A stretch of 64,000 nt of DNA from an uncultured Victivallis sp. (GCF_944391105.1 NZ_CALXSK010000013.1:1-64000); one strand, 5' to 3'; positions 48,241 through 58,032 are shown, counted from the stretch's first letter. Program-made: numbers and translations. Notes: generated from the sequence alone by a model not told the origin.

Positions 48241-48362
48241 ACGAACAATTCAAGCCGTGCAAATGCACCATAAAACACAATATGGGAGAAGAAAGCAGCA
48301 GGAGAAAAAATCAGAGAAGATGCAGCATCCGTGACATCCATTTAAACCAGAAGGAAGTTGAC

Positions 48363-48959
48363 ATGAGAAGAAGACAATTCACCTTGATAGAGCTCCTCGT
48401 TGTAATTGCGATCATCGCCATTCTCGCCTCCATGCTGCTGCCCGCATTGAACAAGGCGAGGGAGGCGGCCAAACGCTCCAGCTGTCAGAACAATTTGAGC
48501 CAGATCGGGAAATATATTTCGATGTACGCGATGAGCTATTCCGATTACATCGTACCGATGCGCACCCCGGGAAAGGACGGCAACCAGGACTGGTGGAACA
48601 GCAAGCTGAGCCTTCCCGGCGGCTGGCAGAGCAAACAGCTGTATTGTCCGTCGAATCCGGAACGGGGAGACGCGAGATTCCGCAGCTACGCCAAGAACGG
48701 CGAAACCGGAAGCGAAGGAAAGATCACGGCCGTGCGCAATCCCTCCGGCAAGTGCATTCTGACCGATTCTCCGCCGCAGCCCGATGCCTGGGCGCTCTAC
48801 TTTCACTGGAGCTGGGGAGGCAAGAATGGATATGACAGACGACACAACAACGGGGTCAACATTCTCTGTGTCGACGGGCATGTCGAATATCTGAACTACG
48901 CGGAATGTTCCGCCAGTCTGACCTGGCCCTGGTCGCTCTGGAAATACCTTGAACCGTGA
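48363..48959 (+). CDS. Pseudopilin with H-X9-DG domain (cassette B)
   Basis: A 198-residue pseudopilin: five-residue basic leader, then [20 protein letters not shown] helix, [11 protein letters not shown] segment and a C-terminal [16 protein letters not shown], a full H-X9-DG signature. AGAAGGAAG precedes ATG 48363. Located 122 bases after the GH2-type gene on the same strand, so here the pilin follows rather than precedes the glycosidase. Expected to be cleaved by prepilin peptidase and to assemble in a type II secretion/type IV pilus-like machine. Confidence 0.88.
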   Translation: MRRRQFTLIELLVVIAIIAILASMLLPALNKAREAAKRSSCQNNLSQIGKYISMYAMSYSDYIVPMRTPGKDGNQDWWNSKLSLPGGWQSKQLYCPSNPERGDARFRSYAKNGETGSEGKITAVRNPSGKCILTDSPPQPDAWALYFHWSWGGKNGYDRRHNNGVNILCVDGHVEYLNYAECSASLTWPWSLWKYLEP

Positions 48960-48975
48960 TGTGCGGGCAGCAAAA

Positions 48976-49024
48976 CGGTGGCGAACCTTTCCACCGGGCA
49001 GGGGGAAGGCGGTTCGCCGCCGTC
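48976..49024 (-). terminator. Terminator of cassette C
   Basis: A 13-base-pair stem (ACGGTGGCGAACC with GGTTCGCCGCCGT, one G-T wobble) with a 23-base loop between convergent cassettes B and C. TTTT follows the stem on the minus strand. Confidence 0.5.
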
Positions 49025-49052
49025 TGATTTTGATGAAAGTTGCGGAACGGAG

Positions 49053-49955
49053 TTATTTCCCGCTCATGATCTCCTCGTATTCGCGGAGGATCGACTGTTT
49101 TTGTTCGGCGGTCAGAGCGGCGAGCGGCAGGCGCGGGTCGCCCGCGTCGATCCCCTGCGTCGCCATCAGCACCTTGCCGCAGGCGACACCGCCGTAGCGG
49201 ACCAGCAAATCGACGCCGCGGCAGACTTTGCTCATCCCGGCCTCGACCGCCTCCCAGTCTCCGCGGTCAAAGGCGCGTTCGATCTCGAAATAGAGATCGG
49301 ACTGGTAGTTGTAGGTGCTGCCGATGAATCCTCGTGCGCCGAGCGCCCGCGCTCCGGCATAGAATTCATCCGTTCCGTAGACGATGTCATATTTTCCGCC
49401 GAGAACCCGGCGGCACTGCTGGTACTCGTAGAGATTCATGCTGTTGAACTTGATCCCGGCGAGTGTCGGGATGACCCCGTCGGCTTTTTCAAGAAACTCC
49501 GGCATCGAGAGGTTGATTCCCGAAAGCGACGAGTGATAGTAATAGAACCGGCAGTGCGGCGAGAAAGACGCCGCTTTCTGACAGTAGCGCACGAGCAGAT
49601 CCACATTCGCCGGTTTGAAGTAGTTCGCAGGAACCACGCTCACGGCGAAAACTCCGAGTTCGTCGGCTCTGCGTCCGAGCGTCTCGACATCCTTGAGCGA
49701 AAGCGCTCCGGTGTGGACGATGAGTTTGAGTTTCCCCTGCGACGCCTTGTGCCAGAGCTCCATGACTTTCAGTCGTTCCTCGACCGAGCAGGAGATGCCT
49801 TCTCCCGTGCTGCCGCTGATGTAGGCGCCGGTCAGCCCTTTGCGGATCAGCAGCTCCGCCTGCTGCGGAATGACATCCCAGGCGATTTCTCCGTTCTTGT
49901 CGAACGGGGTGTGCGGGGCTGCAATGAGCCCGGTCAGATGTTCCATGCTGTTCAT
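49053..49955 (-). CDS. N-acetylneuraminate lyase-like aldolase
   Basis: A 300-residue class I aldolase of the DHDPS/NAL family. ISGSTGEGIS (residues 47-56), the Tyr run followed by HSSLSGINLSM (138-151), the Schiff-base Lys169 in LAGIKFNSMN and YGTDE with GSTYNYQSD are closer to N-acetylneuraminate lyases of the vertebrate-like type than to DapA. It would split sialic acid to ManNAc and pyruvate. It is the last gene of cassette C, overlapping the GH36-like gene by four bases. NanE/NanK are not in the window, so other keto-sugar-acid substrates remain possible. Confidence 0.82.
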   Translation of the reverse strand: MNSMEHLTGLIAAPHTPFDKNGEIAWDVIPQQAELLIRKGLTGAYISGSTGEGISCSVEERLKVMELWHKASQGKLKLIVHTGALSLKDVETLGRRADELGVFAVSVVPANYFKPANVDLLVRYCQKAASFSPHCRFYYYHSSLSGINLSMPEFLEKADGVIPTLAGIKFNSMNLYEYQQCRRVLGGKYDIVYGTDEFYAGARALGARGFIGSTYNYQSDLYFEIERAFDRGDWEAVEAGMSKVCRGVDLLVRYGGVACGKVLMATQGIDAGDPRLPLAALTAEQKQSILREYEEIMSGK

Positions 49956-51598
49956 ATAACCAGATCCTTGTGATTGTTGTGGATTTCATGGGGCAGGGCA
50001 GGTTGCCGTTCCGTCCGCGGCGTCGCGGAGCTCCCGCTCTCGAACCGTCCTCCCGGAGAGAGCGGGCCGGATTTCAGCATCCAGGTTTGAGCGGAGGGGT
50101 TCAGTACGCAGTCGGCCTTTTCCGCGTCGGGCATTCCGGCGGCGGAGAGCAGCCAGACGATTTTGTATCCCCGGTGTTCCACGGAGAGCGAAGCGAGTTG
50201 ATCGCCGTCGTAACGTACGTTCCAGTGGCCGCAGCGGAAACGTTCACAGTGTCTGTTGTAGAATGCGAGCCACTCCCGCACGATCTCCCGGCGATCCGGA
50301 GAGAGCGCCGCAAGATCCATCGAAACCATCGGCACGCCCGCCACCGCACAGATCATGTGCCGCGCAATGTTCGAGGCCGATTCGCGAGGATGCCAGCAGG
50401 CCGGATCCGCATGAATCGCGACTCCGTCCCCGAGCATGATCCGCAGCTGGGCGATCCGATGCAGATTCTCCAGATAATCGAACGGCGTGTCGTTCGCGCG
50501 GAACTGCGTGGCGAATTCGAGCGTCGCCGGTGTCGAATAGAACTGCCGGAATTCAATCAGCGCACGCGGATTGACCATGCGAACCGCGGCGGAAAGCCGG
50601 CGGAACGCATTCCAGGCGTCCCGCCCGTGCGGACGATCCGGATCGACCGGAACGTGCGCGAGAAAGTCGACCTTGAGTCCGTCGAGCCGATACGTATGAA
50701 ACAGTTCCCCGAGTTCGCCCAGAACCCGCTCGAACTCTTCCGTGCAGGCGGGATCGAAAACCCGGTAACTGCCCGGTTCTCCCGCGACTCCGGGCGCGGA
50801 TTCCGGCGTGATGTGTTTTTCTCCGATGAAAAACGGAGCCGTCCAGAGCAGATAATTCAAACCGAGTTTCCGGGCGCGGCGGACGTGTCCGGCAAAGTCG
50901 GGCAGCTTCTGTTCCGCAACCTTCCACGGGCCGATCTCATCGTACCAGGTCGTGACGGATTCCGGCGTGACCCGCCGCGAGGTGTTGTAACTCCAGCCGT
51001 CATCGACGATAAAGGTTCCGAATCCGAGTTCCGCAGCCTCTCCGGCGGCTTCGTCGAGAAACGCCGTGTCCAGTGCCGCATGCCGTACATACCACGTGCA
51101 GTAGACCGGAGCCCATGCCCCGTCCGGCACTTCCGGCGCATGGATGCCGAGCCGTTCCCGACAGTTCTGAAGCAGTTGCGGCCACGGTGCGTTGCTGCAG
51201 TCGGTGATGAGTTCAAACGGTTCGGTTTCCGGGGTGATCGCGATTTCGACCGTGACGTCGTAACGGCACTCCTGCTGATTCATCGCAAGCCGGATCACCG
51301 TGTCGTCGATCAGGTTGGTCGAGTAGAAACTCAGCCGGTTGCGGTGCGCGGCGTTGAACAGCGCCAGATAGGGAAAATTGCGATTCCCCGCGCTTTCGAG
51401 CCGGATCTTCCAGTCCAGCTGCATCCGCGGCCGGAAGAGATCCGGTTTCCAGTAGCCGTGCAGATCGATGATCGGCACGGAAAAGCGGATCTCAAGTTTC
51501 CCTTCCGCCTGTTTCAGGCAACCGTCCGAAACCGGCACATTGGTGCCGTGCACGGTGTCGAGCAGCCGGTTGCGGCGATTGTAAATCAGAAATTCCAT
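49952..51598 (-). CDS. GH36-like alpha-galactosidase family protein
   Basis: A 548-residue cytoplasmic protein (no signal peptide). After an N-terminal beta-domain, a TIM barrel starts at VYCTWYVRH and shows FIVDDGWSYN, the likely nucleophile Asp in LDGLKVDFLA and an acid/base candidate Asp in FRANDTPFDY, the GH-D clan layout of GH36/GH27. It would release alpha-linked galactose, or a related residue, from imported oligosaccharides. Translationally coupled to the aldolase behind it, six bases after the symporter. Substrate specificity is inferred. Confidence 0.78.
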   Translation of the reverse strand: MEFLIYNRRNRLLDTVHGTNVPVSDGCLKQAEGKLEIRFSVPIIDLHGYWKPDLFRPRMQLDWKIRLESAGNRNFPYLALFNAAHRNRLSFYSTNLIDDTVIRLAMNQQECRYDVTVEIAITPETEPFELITDCSNAPWPQLLQNCRERLGIHAPEVPDGAWAPVYCTWYVRHAALDTAFLDEAAGEAAELGFGTFIVDDGWSYNTSRRVTPESVTTWYDEIGPWKVAEQKLPDFAGHVRRARKLGLNYLLWTAPFFIGEKHITPESAPGVAGEPGSYRVFDPACTEEFERVLGELGELFHTYRLDGLKVDFLAHVPVDPDRPHGRDAWNAFRRLSAAVRMVNPRALIEFRQFYSTPATLEFATQFRANDTPFDYLENLHRIAQLRIMLGDGVAIHADPACWHPRESASNIARHMICAVAGVPMVSMDLAALSPDRREIVREWLAFYNRHCERFRCGHWNVRYDGDQLASLSVEHRGYKIVWLLSAAGMPDAEKADCVLNPSAQTWMLKSGPLSPGGRFESGSSATPRTERQPALPHEIHNNHKDLVI

Positions 51599-51603
51599 CT
51601 CAG

Positions 51604-53160
51604 TTATCCATCGTTGCGAGTGGTCGTGTTCAGAGTTTTAAGGGTCAGACCGTCGAGATTGCGGCGGTTGGGCCAGGCGATCGAAAGCAGGGGCGGCAGA
51701 ACAAGTGTGATCACCAGTCCCGGCAGACCGAGCCACTGGAATCCCCACCGTTCCCCTTCCGGCATCGCATAGTACATCAGGTAGGGGAAGGCCAGATTCA
51801 CCACGCCTCCCGCCGCCAGGGCGACCAGAATCGCCCGCGCCGAGATCCGCGTCGAAAGCACTCCGTACAGAAATGCCACGAACAGGATCGGCCAGAGATT
51901 CGACCAGACGCCGATCACCTCCATCAATGTCGTGCGCACCCCCTGGCCGAAGACGATCATGAGTCCCGAGACGCCGATCGCGAGAATTCCGCCCGCGACC
52001 GTGAGAATGCGGCAGTAGCGCATCTCCGCCGGTGTTCCCGCCAGCAGCGGGCGCAGCGGCGAGACCACATCCTTGAAGAACACCGTCACAAGGCTGTTGA
52101 TCGCACCTGCGACTGTGCTCATGAGTGCCGAAAGCAGCGCCGTGACGATCAGCCCCGGCAGCGGAGCGGGCAGTTCATGGTTGATGAAATATCCGAGCAC
52201 CTGGTCGCCCCGGATCCCCACCGGCAGCTGCACCGTTCCGCTGTTGTAGCGGTAAAACAGAAAGACGCCGATGAGGTAGAGCATTCCGACCACGGGGATG
52301 CTGATGAGGTAGTTCGCGTAGCTCGAACGAACCGCCTGCTGATAGCTTTTGCTCGTCAGCAGCCGTTGAATTACGAGCTGGTCGCAGCTCATCGTCATCA
52401 GCGGCCCGAGCACAAGCCCGTAGAGCAGAAGCCAGAAGTTCCAGCGGTCGTGAATGTTGAGCCGGTAGAACGCGGGATCGGCGAAGAGTTCGAAGGTCTT
52501 GTCGTGCGCATGAGCAAAACTCAGCACCGTCGCCGGATCGAATCCGGTCACCTGAAGCAGCCGGAACAAAATTGCGACGATTCCGCCGAAGATCACCACC
52601 GACTGAATCACGTCCGCGAGGATCACCGCCCGCACGCCGCCCACAAGCGTGTAGAACACCGTGAAGATTCCGACCGCGATGATCGTCAGCCACGGCGGCC
52701 ACCCGACCAGCGACTCGAAGATCACCGCGGCCGCGTAGAACACCCCGCCCGTGTAGAAGAGGCGGATCAGGATGAAGATCGTCGCCGCGATCATCCGGCA
52801 CGGACGGCTGTAACGCCGTTCAAGATATTCGTAGGCCGTGAAAGTCGGCGCCGAGAAGAAGAAGCGCAGAAAGAGGTAGATCCCCAGCGGCAGAAACAGA
52901 ATCTGCCCCGCGCCGAGCACCATCATCGCCATGCCGTAGTTGTACGCTTCGCCCGGAATCGAGACGAAACTGATTGTGCTGAAGAGCGTTGCGAATACCG
53001 CCAGCGCCACGACGATCCAGTTCATCGACCGTTTCGCCATCAGATATTCGTCCGTGTCCTGCGTCCGGCCGAAGCGGCTGCGCAGCGACAGAAACACCAC
53101 GATCACCAGATAGAGCGCAACTACGCCCCAGTCGATCCATCCAAGTTGGCTTTCCATCAC
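51604..53160 (-). CDS. Sodium:solute symporter (SSS family)
   Basis: A 518-residue polytopic membrane protein with about 13 hydrophobic helices. Family landmarks: an N-terminal helix starting IDWGVVALYLVIVVFLSL, DEYLMAKRSMNW, FSTISFVSIPGEAY and ALLSALMSTVAGAINSLVTVF, which covers the sodium-site helix. SSS proteins import sugars, sialic acid, inositol or amino acids with Na+. The aldolase partner makes sialic acid or a related acid sugar a plausible cargo. Its start overlaps the preceding gene by four bases. Confidence 0.9.
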   Translation of the reverse strand: MMESQLGWIDWGVVALYLVIVVFLSLRSRFGRTQDTDEYLMAKRSMNWIVVALAVFATLFSTISFVSIPGEAYNYGMAMMVLGAGQILFLPLGIYLFLRFFFSAPTFTAYEYLERRYSRPCRMIAATIFILIRLFYTGGVFYAAAVIFESLVGWPPWLTIIAVGIFTVFYTLVGGVRAVILADVIQSVVIFGGIVAILFRLLQVTGFDPATVLSFAHAHDKTFELFADPAFYRLNIHDRWNFWLLLYGLVLGPLMTMSCDQLVIQRLLTSKSYQQAVRSSYANYLISIPVVGMLYLIGVFLFYRYNSGTVQLPVGIRGDQVLGYFINHELPAPLPGLIVTALLSALMSTVAGAINSLVTVFFKDVVSPLRPLLAGTPAEMRYCRILTVAGGILAIGVSGLMIVFGQGVRTTLMEVIGVWSNLWPILFVAFLYGVLSTRISARAILVALAAGGVVNLAFPYLMYYAMPEGERWGFQWLGLPGLVITLVLPPLLSIAWPNRRNLDGLTLKTLNTTTRNDG

Positions 53161-56100
53161 TTCGCGCTCCCCTCTTTCCCGTTTTGATCCAGATAGACGG
53201 TCAGCGATTCGAGTTCAGCTGCGCCGGTCGTTGCGGAGGCGCCGTCGCCGAACCATGCCGCGGCTTTTCCCGCCGGATCGGCGGAGAGGGTTCCGGCGGC
53301 GGCGATTTCGCCGTCAACGAGAACCACGGCCAGTCCGTTTGTCCGGTCGAGCGCAAGCGCGAAGTCGTGGGCCTTTCCCGCAGAGAGCGGGAATTCCCCC
53401 CAGCCGTCGATCGTGAAACTCGATTCGAAGAGCTTGATCACCAGCGGGATCGGCCCACCTTTGATCCCCGGAGGAATCAACGCGAAGTTGAATGCGCTCT
53501 TTCCCGGTTCCGAACGGACGACCCGCGCCCGGAATTTCGCGCCGCAGATGTCGCCCGCCGTGGCGGGAACCGGAGCGCGGAAGATCTGGAACTTGTTCTG
53601 CGGATTGTCGTTGTCGAGCAGCAGGATTTTTTCGCCGCCGCGCTCTTCGAGCCGGGCGAAGTCGCTGCCGTAGGTCGTTTTCCACGGGGCGCGGGGCATC
53701 CCCTCCGCGGCGCGGAAGCCGAAGGCTGCGGGCAGGGCGGAGAGTTTTTCCGCAAGCTGCCTGACCGGGGTCTGGTCGGGGAACTCGACCTTCAGCGCGG
53801 CGTCGATGGTGCCGGGACCCTCGGCGGCGAGTCCGCCCTGCTTGAGCTGCTTCACGGCCTCCGCGGAGAGCGGCAGCTCCGCCGTGCGGCCGATCGCGGC
53901 CGGGGCGATGTTGTCGAGCACGAGCCGGTTGTTCCGGTAGACGCGGAAGGCGCCTTCATTGAGCTCAAGGAGATATTCGTCCTGCTGCGCCGCGGCGACC
54001 GCGAGCGTCTGCCGCTTCGGATCGGTCAGCGAGAATACGCCGTCGGGCGTGATCCGGATCGCTCCGAACCGGCGGCCGTCTCCGATGGCGAGCAGATGAT
54101 CGCCGTTCCGGGCGTCGAGTTTTACGCGTCCGATCATGCGCGGAGCGAGTCCGGCAGCCGGTTTGAATGGCAGCAACACGGCGTTTTCAGCTCTGTTTTC
54201 GCGATCCCAGCCGGAGACGGCGGGAGCCTTCTCCGCAGATTCGGGGAACCTTACGTCGATCACGAACTCCTGAAGTTCCGCCGCGCCGGAGGGTTCGGTG
54301 ATCGAGATGTTGCGCCACAGCGCCGTTCCCGTGCCCGGTCCGGAGAGCGAGCCGAAGAGAAGGCTGCTGTCGTTCATCTTGTCGAGATAGTAGCTGTAAC
54401 CGGAGAGATCCCCCTCCGGAGTGTTGACGCGCACGCGCGCCGGAGCTTTCAGCAGTTCCCGGCCGTCGACGGACAGCGTGACCTTGTCGGCGGTCATGCG
54501 CAGCTCATAGCGGTGGAACCGCCCGGTGGTGTCGAATGGAGCGGAGACCTTTCCGTTCAGCAGCGCGACTTTCCCCGGCATGAGTGAAACGATTTCGACG
54601 TGACGGTTGTCGGCAAGACGCAGCACCGCGCTGCGGTCATCGGTCGCGGAGAGCAGTTTCGCCTCGAATTTCGCGGTGACCGTGTCGTTCCCGCCGTAGA
54701 CTGGATAGAGCAGATTTGCGATGTCGCCTTCTCCGGAGCCGCTGTCGGTCAGCCGGTAGGCGTTCTCCACGATCTCTTCGCTCTCGGCGAAGTTGTGCGC
54801 CGTCCAGAGCCGCCGCCAGGGAGCCTGGCGCGCCCCTTTGAGCAGATAACTTCCGTCGGCGATCAGCCGCTGTTTCGGGCGGGCGGCGTTCTTCACTTTC
54901 GCGGAGAAGGCCACTTCGTTGGCGCCTTTGCGCAGAGCGCCTTCCGGAATCGAAAAGAGCAGGCACTTTCGTCCGCGGGCGGTCTGCGTGAGTTTGCGCC
55001 CGTTGACGGTGACGGTCAGTTCGGTCGATTCCGGAATGTCGCCGTAAAGCACTGCCGAGACTTCGGGCGAGTGTCCCTCCCGGCGCAGTGCTTCGAGATC
55101 ATCCCCGAAGGTGAGCGGGAAGCGGCGCGGTCTGCCGGGCTGAAGCCGGACCGGGTCAAGGCTTGAGAGCCGCGGCAGCCGGTTGAACCGTTCGCCGTTG
55201 AGCAGATATTTGTTCGGCGTGTCGACGACGATGTCGGTGAGAAAGTAACGCTTGTCAAGATATTTCACATCCGCCTCACTGCCGAGCATGAGGTTTTTCA
55301 CCCGCTCCGGCGTGAAGACGTTGAAGTAGTAGAGCCCGTCGACTCCGGCGGTGAGCGCAGCCGCCTGCCGCGCATGCCACGCCTCGGGGATGTCGCGGAT
55401 CAGCAGCCCCGGCGGTTCGTCGAAACGCGGCATGTCGAGCGAAGCGAGCAGCTGAATCCCGTATTTGCGGCAGAGTTCGACCGAACTCTCCCACGGATTG
55501 AGCCGCATATTTCCGCCGGCGACCATGATGTCGAAGAGTTTCAGCTCCATCCACCGCTCGAGATCGAGCCCGATGCCGCGGCAGTAACCGACCGAATCCG
55601 GTACGCGCAGAGCGATGAGGATCGGTTTCCCCCGTTTTCTGCCGGCCTTCTCGGCCGCGGCGCGGATGTCGCGGAAAAGTCCGGTGAAGAGGTCGCGCTG
55701 TTCCTGCGTCGCCTCTTTTCCCCAGCCGACGCTCTTGAAGATGTGCGGCCAGCGGAAAAAGTCGAACTCCAGCCCGTCCACCTCATACTTGTCGCACACC
55801 TCCTCGACCAGCCGGAGCAGTTTTTCGCGGACGATCGGCGATTCGTAATCGACCGCGCTCCACGCCCCGAAAGGGGGGCGCTTCTGCTGGCTGCCGAAGA
55901 GAAGTTCAGGGTGTTCCCGCTTGAACTCCGGGAAGAGCCAGACCCAGCGGTTCTTTTCGCCGGGAGCCCACCAGGAGTCGTGGATGTCGTTCATGCGGAA
56001 CGAGGCGAAGATCTCTTTCCCGTTCGCGTGGCAGTAGTCGACCGCGAGCCGGAAGGGGTCGGTCCCCTGGCGCACGAGTTCCGGGTTCGCAGCGAAGGCG

Positions 56101-56414
56101 GCGGGCGTCTGCGTATTGCGCTGAAGCATTCTGCCGACCTTCGAGTCGAACGTCGTGGTGGTAAAGGAGATCTGCACGACGTAGAACATTCCGTCGACCC
56201 GGGACCCCTCCATCGTGCGGAGGCGGCGGCTGAGGAAGTTCTCCGGCGTCACGGGCAGATTTTTCGGATACCAGGTGGCGTCGTCGCCGTCATTGTTGTA
56301 GATGACGCGGCGCGGACGCTCCAGCGCGGCCTTTCGCGCCGCTTCCCACTCGCCGGTTTCGGCGGCGGTCAGAATCGAGCCTGCCAGCAGCAGGCAGTAG
56401 AGCGGAAATCTCAT
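53157..56414 (-). CDS. Large secreted TIM-barrel glycosidase-like protein (GHL10-like)
   Basis: A 1085-residue secreted protein with a signal peptide ending near Ala18. The N-terminal 400 residues form a TIM barrel with VDGMFYVVQISF, ASFRMNDIHDSWW, VDGLEFDFFRWPHIF and TAGVDGLYYFN, similar to the family-10-like glycosyl hydrolases (GHL10/DUF187) of PVC bacteria. The remainder is beta-rich, with at least two laminin-G/concanavalin-like segments (about 530-720 and 880-1080). It is 11 bases after the pseudopilin, so both are likely co-translated. I cannot assign a CAZy family with certainty. Confidence 0.65.
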   Translation of the reverse strand: MRFPLYCLLLAGSILTAAETGEWEAARKAALERPRRVIYNNDGDDATWYPKNLPVTPENFLSRRLRTMEGSRVDGMFYVVQISFTTTTFDSKVGRMLQRNTQTPAAFAANPELVRQGTDPFRLAVDYCHANGKEIFASFRMNDIHDSWWAPGEKNRWVWLFPEFKREHPELLFGSQQKRPPFGAWSAVDYESPIVREKLLRLVEEVCDKYEVDGLEFDFFRWPHIFKSVGWGKEATQEQRDLFTGLFRDIRAAAEKAGRKRGKPILIALRVPDSVGYCRGIGLDLERWMELKLFDIMVAGGNMRLNPWESSVELCRKYGIQLLASLDMPRFDEPPGLLIRDIPEAWHARQAAALTAGVDGLYYFNVFTPERVKNLMLGSEADVKYLDKRYFLTDIVVDTPNKYLLNGERFNRLPRLSSLDPVRLQPGRPRRFPLTFGDDLEALRREGHSPEVSAVLYGDIPESTELTVTVNGRKLTQTARGRKCLLFSIPEGALRKGANEVAFSAKVKNAARPKQRLIADGSYLLKGARQAPWRRLWTAHNFAESEEIVENAYRLTDSGSGEGDIANLLYPVYGGNDTVTAKFEAKLLSATDDRSAVLRLADNRHVEIVSLMPGKVALLNGKVSAPFDTTGRFHRYELRMTADKVTLSVDGRELLKAPARVRVNTPEGDLSGYSYYLDKMNDSSLLFGSLSGPGTGTALWRNISITEPSGAAELQEFVIDVRFPESAEKAPAVSGWDRENRAENAVLLPFKPAAGLAPRMIGRVKLDARNGDHLLAIGDGRRFGAIRITPDGVFSLTDPKRQTLAVAAAQQDEYLLELNEGAFRVYRNNRLVLDNIAPAAIGRTAELPLSAEAVKQLKQGGLAAEGPGTIDAALKVEFPDQTPVRQLAEKLSALPAAFGFRAAEGMPRAPWKTTYGSDFARLEERGGEKILLLDNDNPQNKFQIFRAPVPATAGDICGAKFRARVVRSEPGKSAFNFALIPPGIKGGPIPLVIKLFESSFTIDGWGEFPLSAGKAHDFALALDRTNGLAVVLVDGEIAAAGTLSADPAGKAAAWFGDGASATTGAAELESLTVYLDQNGKEGSAK

Positions 56415-56425
56415 CTTATTCTCTC

Positions 56426-57229
56426 TCAGTCAAGCCAGGCGGCGTTCCGGACGATGTTTTTGAAGGTCTCCTTGTCCAGGCCGCCGGCTCCGTTCATATC
56501 CGGATATGGGTTGTTGAAGATGATCGATTCGGCATGGCCGTCGGCGAACGCGAAGTTGGCCCGGTCCGAATGGCGCTTGAGGCCGCTGAACGGCTCGGGA
56601 TCGGTGCCGTTCCCCGCCGGTTCACTGAAGAGTTCGTAGAGAACCTTCGTGCGGAAATTGATCCGTCCGTTGTTGGTGGCGCCGGGCTGACCGCCGTCCC
56701 ACATCACCGCCACGTTCGAACTGTTCTGGATTTTACCGGCCTTGATCGCGGGGTAGATCCCCTTCGTGTACCAGGAGTGGTGCAGTACGCCGTTGAAGGT
56801 GTAGCAGTTGCTGCCGAGCGCAGCCGGATTCGCGCTGCGGCACATATAATTCGCCGCAGTGCCGCCGTAGGGTTCGTAGAACCCGCCGCCGGTCGGAACC
56901 GCATTGTTTCCGATGTTCTCTTCCCGGTTCGCATAGGGCGAGGGGATCCCCTTGTCGACGCTCGGGAAAATCTCCTGGTTGTCCGCGAGATACATATTGT
57001 TGCACATGCCGAGCTGTTTCAGATTGTTGATGCAGTTGGTCGCATACGCACGCGACCGGGCCTGGTTCAGGGCGGGCAGCAGCATGGCTGCGAGAATTCC
57101 AATGATTGCAATCACGACAAGAAGTTCGATCAATGTGAATGTGCGGCGCGCGCATGAGCTCTTCTCCGCGTGGAAGCCGAGGCTGCGGGATTTGCTGCGT
57201 GAGAGATTCTTGCTTGTTTCGTTCATCAT
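56426..57229 (-). CDS. Pseudopilin with H-X9-DG domain and long leader (cassette C)
   Basis: A 267-residue pseudopilin. CAGGAG before a double ATG (57229/57226) decides the start. The leader before the cleavage region is unusually long and basic (about 30 residues, rich in Ser, Lys and Arg), then [20 protein letters not shown] and the CINNLKQLG segment. The C-terminus carries [17 protein letters not shown], an intact H-X9-DG signature. Second gene of cassette C, between the FCD regulator and the large secreted protein. Confidence 0.86.
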   Translation of the reverse strand: MMNETSKNLSRSKSRSLGFHAEKSSCARRTFTLIELLVVIAIIGILAAMLLPALNQARSRAYATNCINNLKQLGMCNNMYLADNQEIFPSVDKGIPSPYANREENIGNNAVPTGGGFYEPYGGTAANYMCRSANPAALGSNCYTFNGVLHHSWYTKGIYPAIKAGKIQNSSNVAVMWDGGQPGATNNGRINFRTKVLYELFSEPAGNGTDPEPFSGLKRHSDRANFAFADGHAESIIFNNPYPDMNGAGGLDKETFKNIVRNAAWLD

Positions 57230-57278
57230 GCTGCTCCTGTTTGGGTGTGGTTGAAAAGAAATATGGCGGCCGGTCCGG

Positions 57279-57884
57279 TCATTCGGGCCAGCGCACCAGA
57301 TGTTCCTGAAGGGCTTCGAGAGTTTTCTCCGTTTCTCCGGCCTTGAAATGCTGAAAGATCCGGTGATGGCACGCCTGCGTCTCTTCGAACGCCTCCGAAA
57401 AGGCGGGGTGCTGGTAGTGGAACATCGCCCCCTGAAGGAAGGCGAACATTTTGATGAGCAGATTGTCATGGGAGGCCGCCACAAGCTGTTCGTGGAATTC
57501 GAGATCGGTGCGGCTGAAATTTTCGAGATCCTTTTCGCGGGTGAACCGGTCGAGATCCTCCAGAATCAGCGCGAGCCGGACAAGATCCTCCCGGGTGCGG
57601 CTGGTGAGCGCCTTGCGGACCGCTTCACGCTCGACCGCGTACCGGATTGTCTCCACGCTGCGGGGATCGCTGTCGCTGCAGCGGACATAGCGGTAACCTT
57701 TTTGAGGAATCCGTTCGAGCACGCCTTCGCCTTCGAGCGTCAACAGAATCTCGCGCACGACACCGCGTTTCAGCTCGAACTTCTGTGCGATCTCCCGTTC
57801 GCTGAAAAAGCGCTCCTTGTCGGTTGCCGTATAAATATATTCCCGGATCCGATTGACCATGCTCCGTTCCATCGTCCCACCCAT
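57279..57884 (-). CDS. GntR-family regulator, FCD subfamily (cassette C)
   Basis: A 201-residue regulator: winged helix ([20 protein letters not shown], residues 27-46, then [10 protein letters not shown] wing) and an FCD domain with the metal-binding pattern around [12 protein letters not shown] and a late CHHRIFQHF. The sialic-acid repressor NanR belongs to this subfamily, which fits the aldolase in the operon. A perfect palindrome lies directly between its promoter and gene, so autorepression is likely. The start among ATGs at 57884, 57872 and 57860 is uncertain. Confidence 0.87.
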   Translation of the reverse strand: MGGTMERSMVNRIREYIYTATDKERFFSEREIAQKFELKRGVVREILLTLEGEGVLERIPQKGYRYVRCSDSDPRSVETIRYAVEREAVRKALTSRTREDLVRLALILEDLDRFTREKDLENFSRTDLEFHEQLVAASHDNLLIKMFAFLQGAMFHYQHPAFSEAFEETQACHHRIFQHFKAGETEKTLEALQEHLVRWPE

Positions 57885-57903
57885 CTCTTTTTGGTTGACT
57901 GAT

Positions 57904-57921
57904 CAACTGGTCGACCAGTTG
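57904..57921. promoter_or_regulatory. 18-bp palindromic operator of cassette C
   Basis: CAACTGGTCGACCAGTTG is perfectly self-complementary and lies 6 bases downstream of the -10 box, over the start point. TGGT-ACCA half-sites match the general FCD-GntR (FadR-like) recognition pattern. Confidence 0.8.
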
Positions 57922-57927
57922 TTATAA

Positions 57928-57956
57928 ATTATACCAGAAAACTGCGGTGATGTCAA
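57928..57956 (-). promoter_or_regulatory. Consensus sigma-70 promoter of cassette C
   Basis: On the minus strand TTGACA (57956-57951), 17 bases and TATAAT (57933-57928): both hexamers are perfect. Such a strong promoter next to a perfect operator implies tight repression without inducer. Confidence 0.88.
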
Positions 57957-57965
57957 GAGCTGTTT

Positions 57966-58012
57966 GAAAAAAAAACGCGATTTTTCCATCTGGTACGGCT
58001 GGAAAAATCGCG
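57966..58012 (-). terminator. Rho-independent terminator of cassette D
   Basis: CGCGATTTTTCCA pairs with TGGAAAAATCGCG (57976-57988 and 58000-58012) in a 13-base-pair stem with an 11-base loop. On the minus strand a run of T (57975 downward) follows directly: a textbook terminator after the GH130 gene, insulating cassette C. Confidence 0.92.
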
Positions 58013-58032
58013 CAGTCGGAGCGGGAAGGGGC

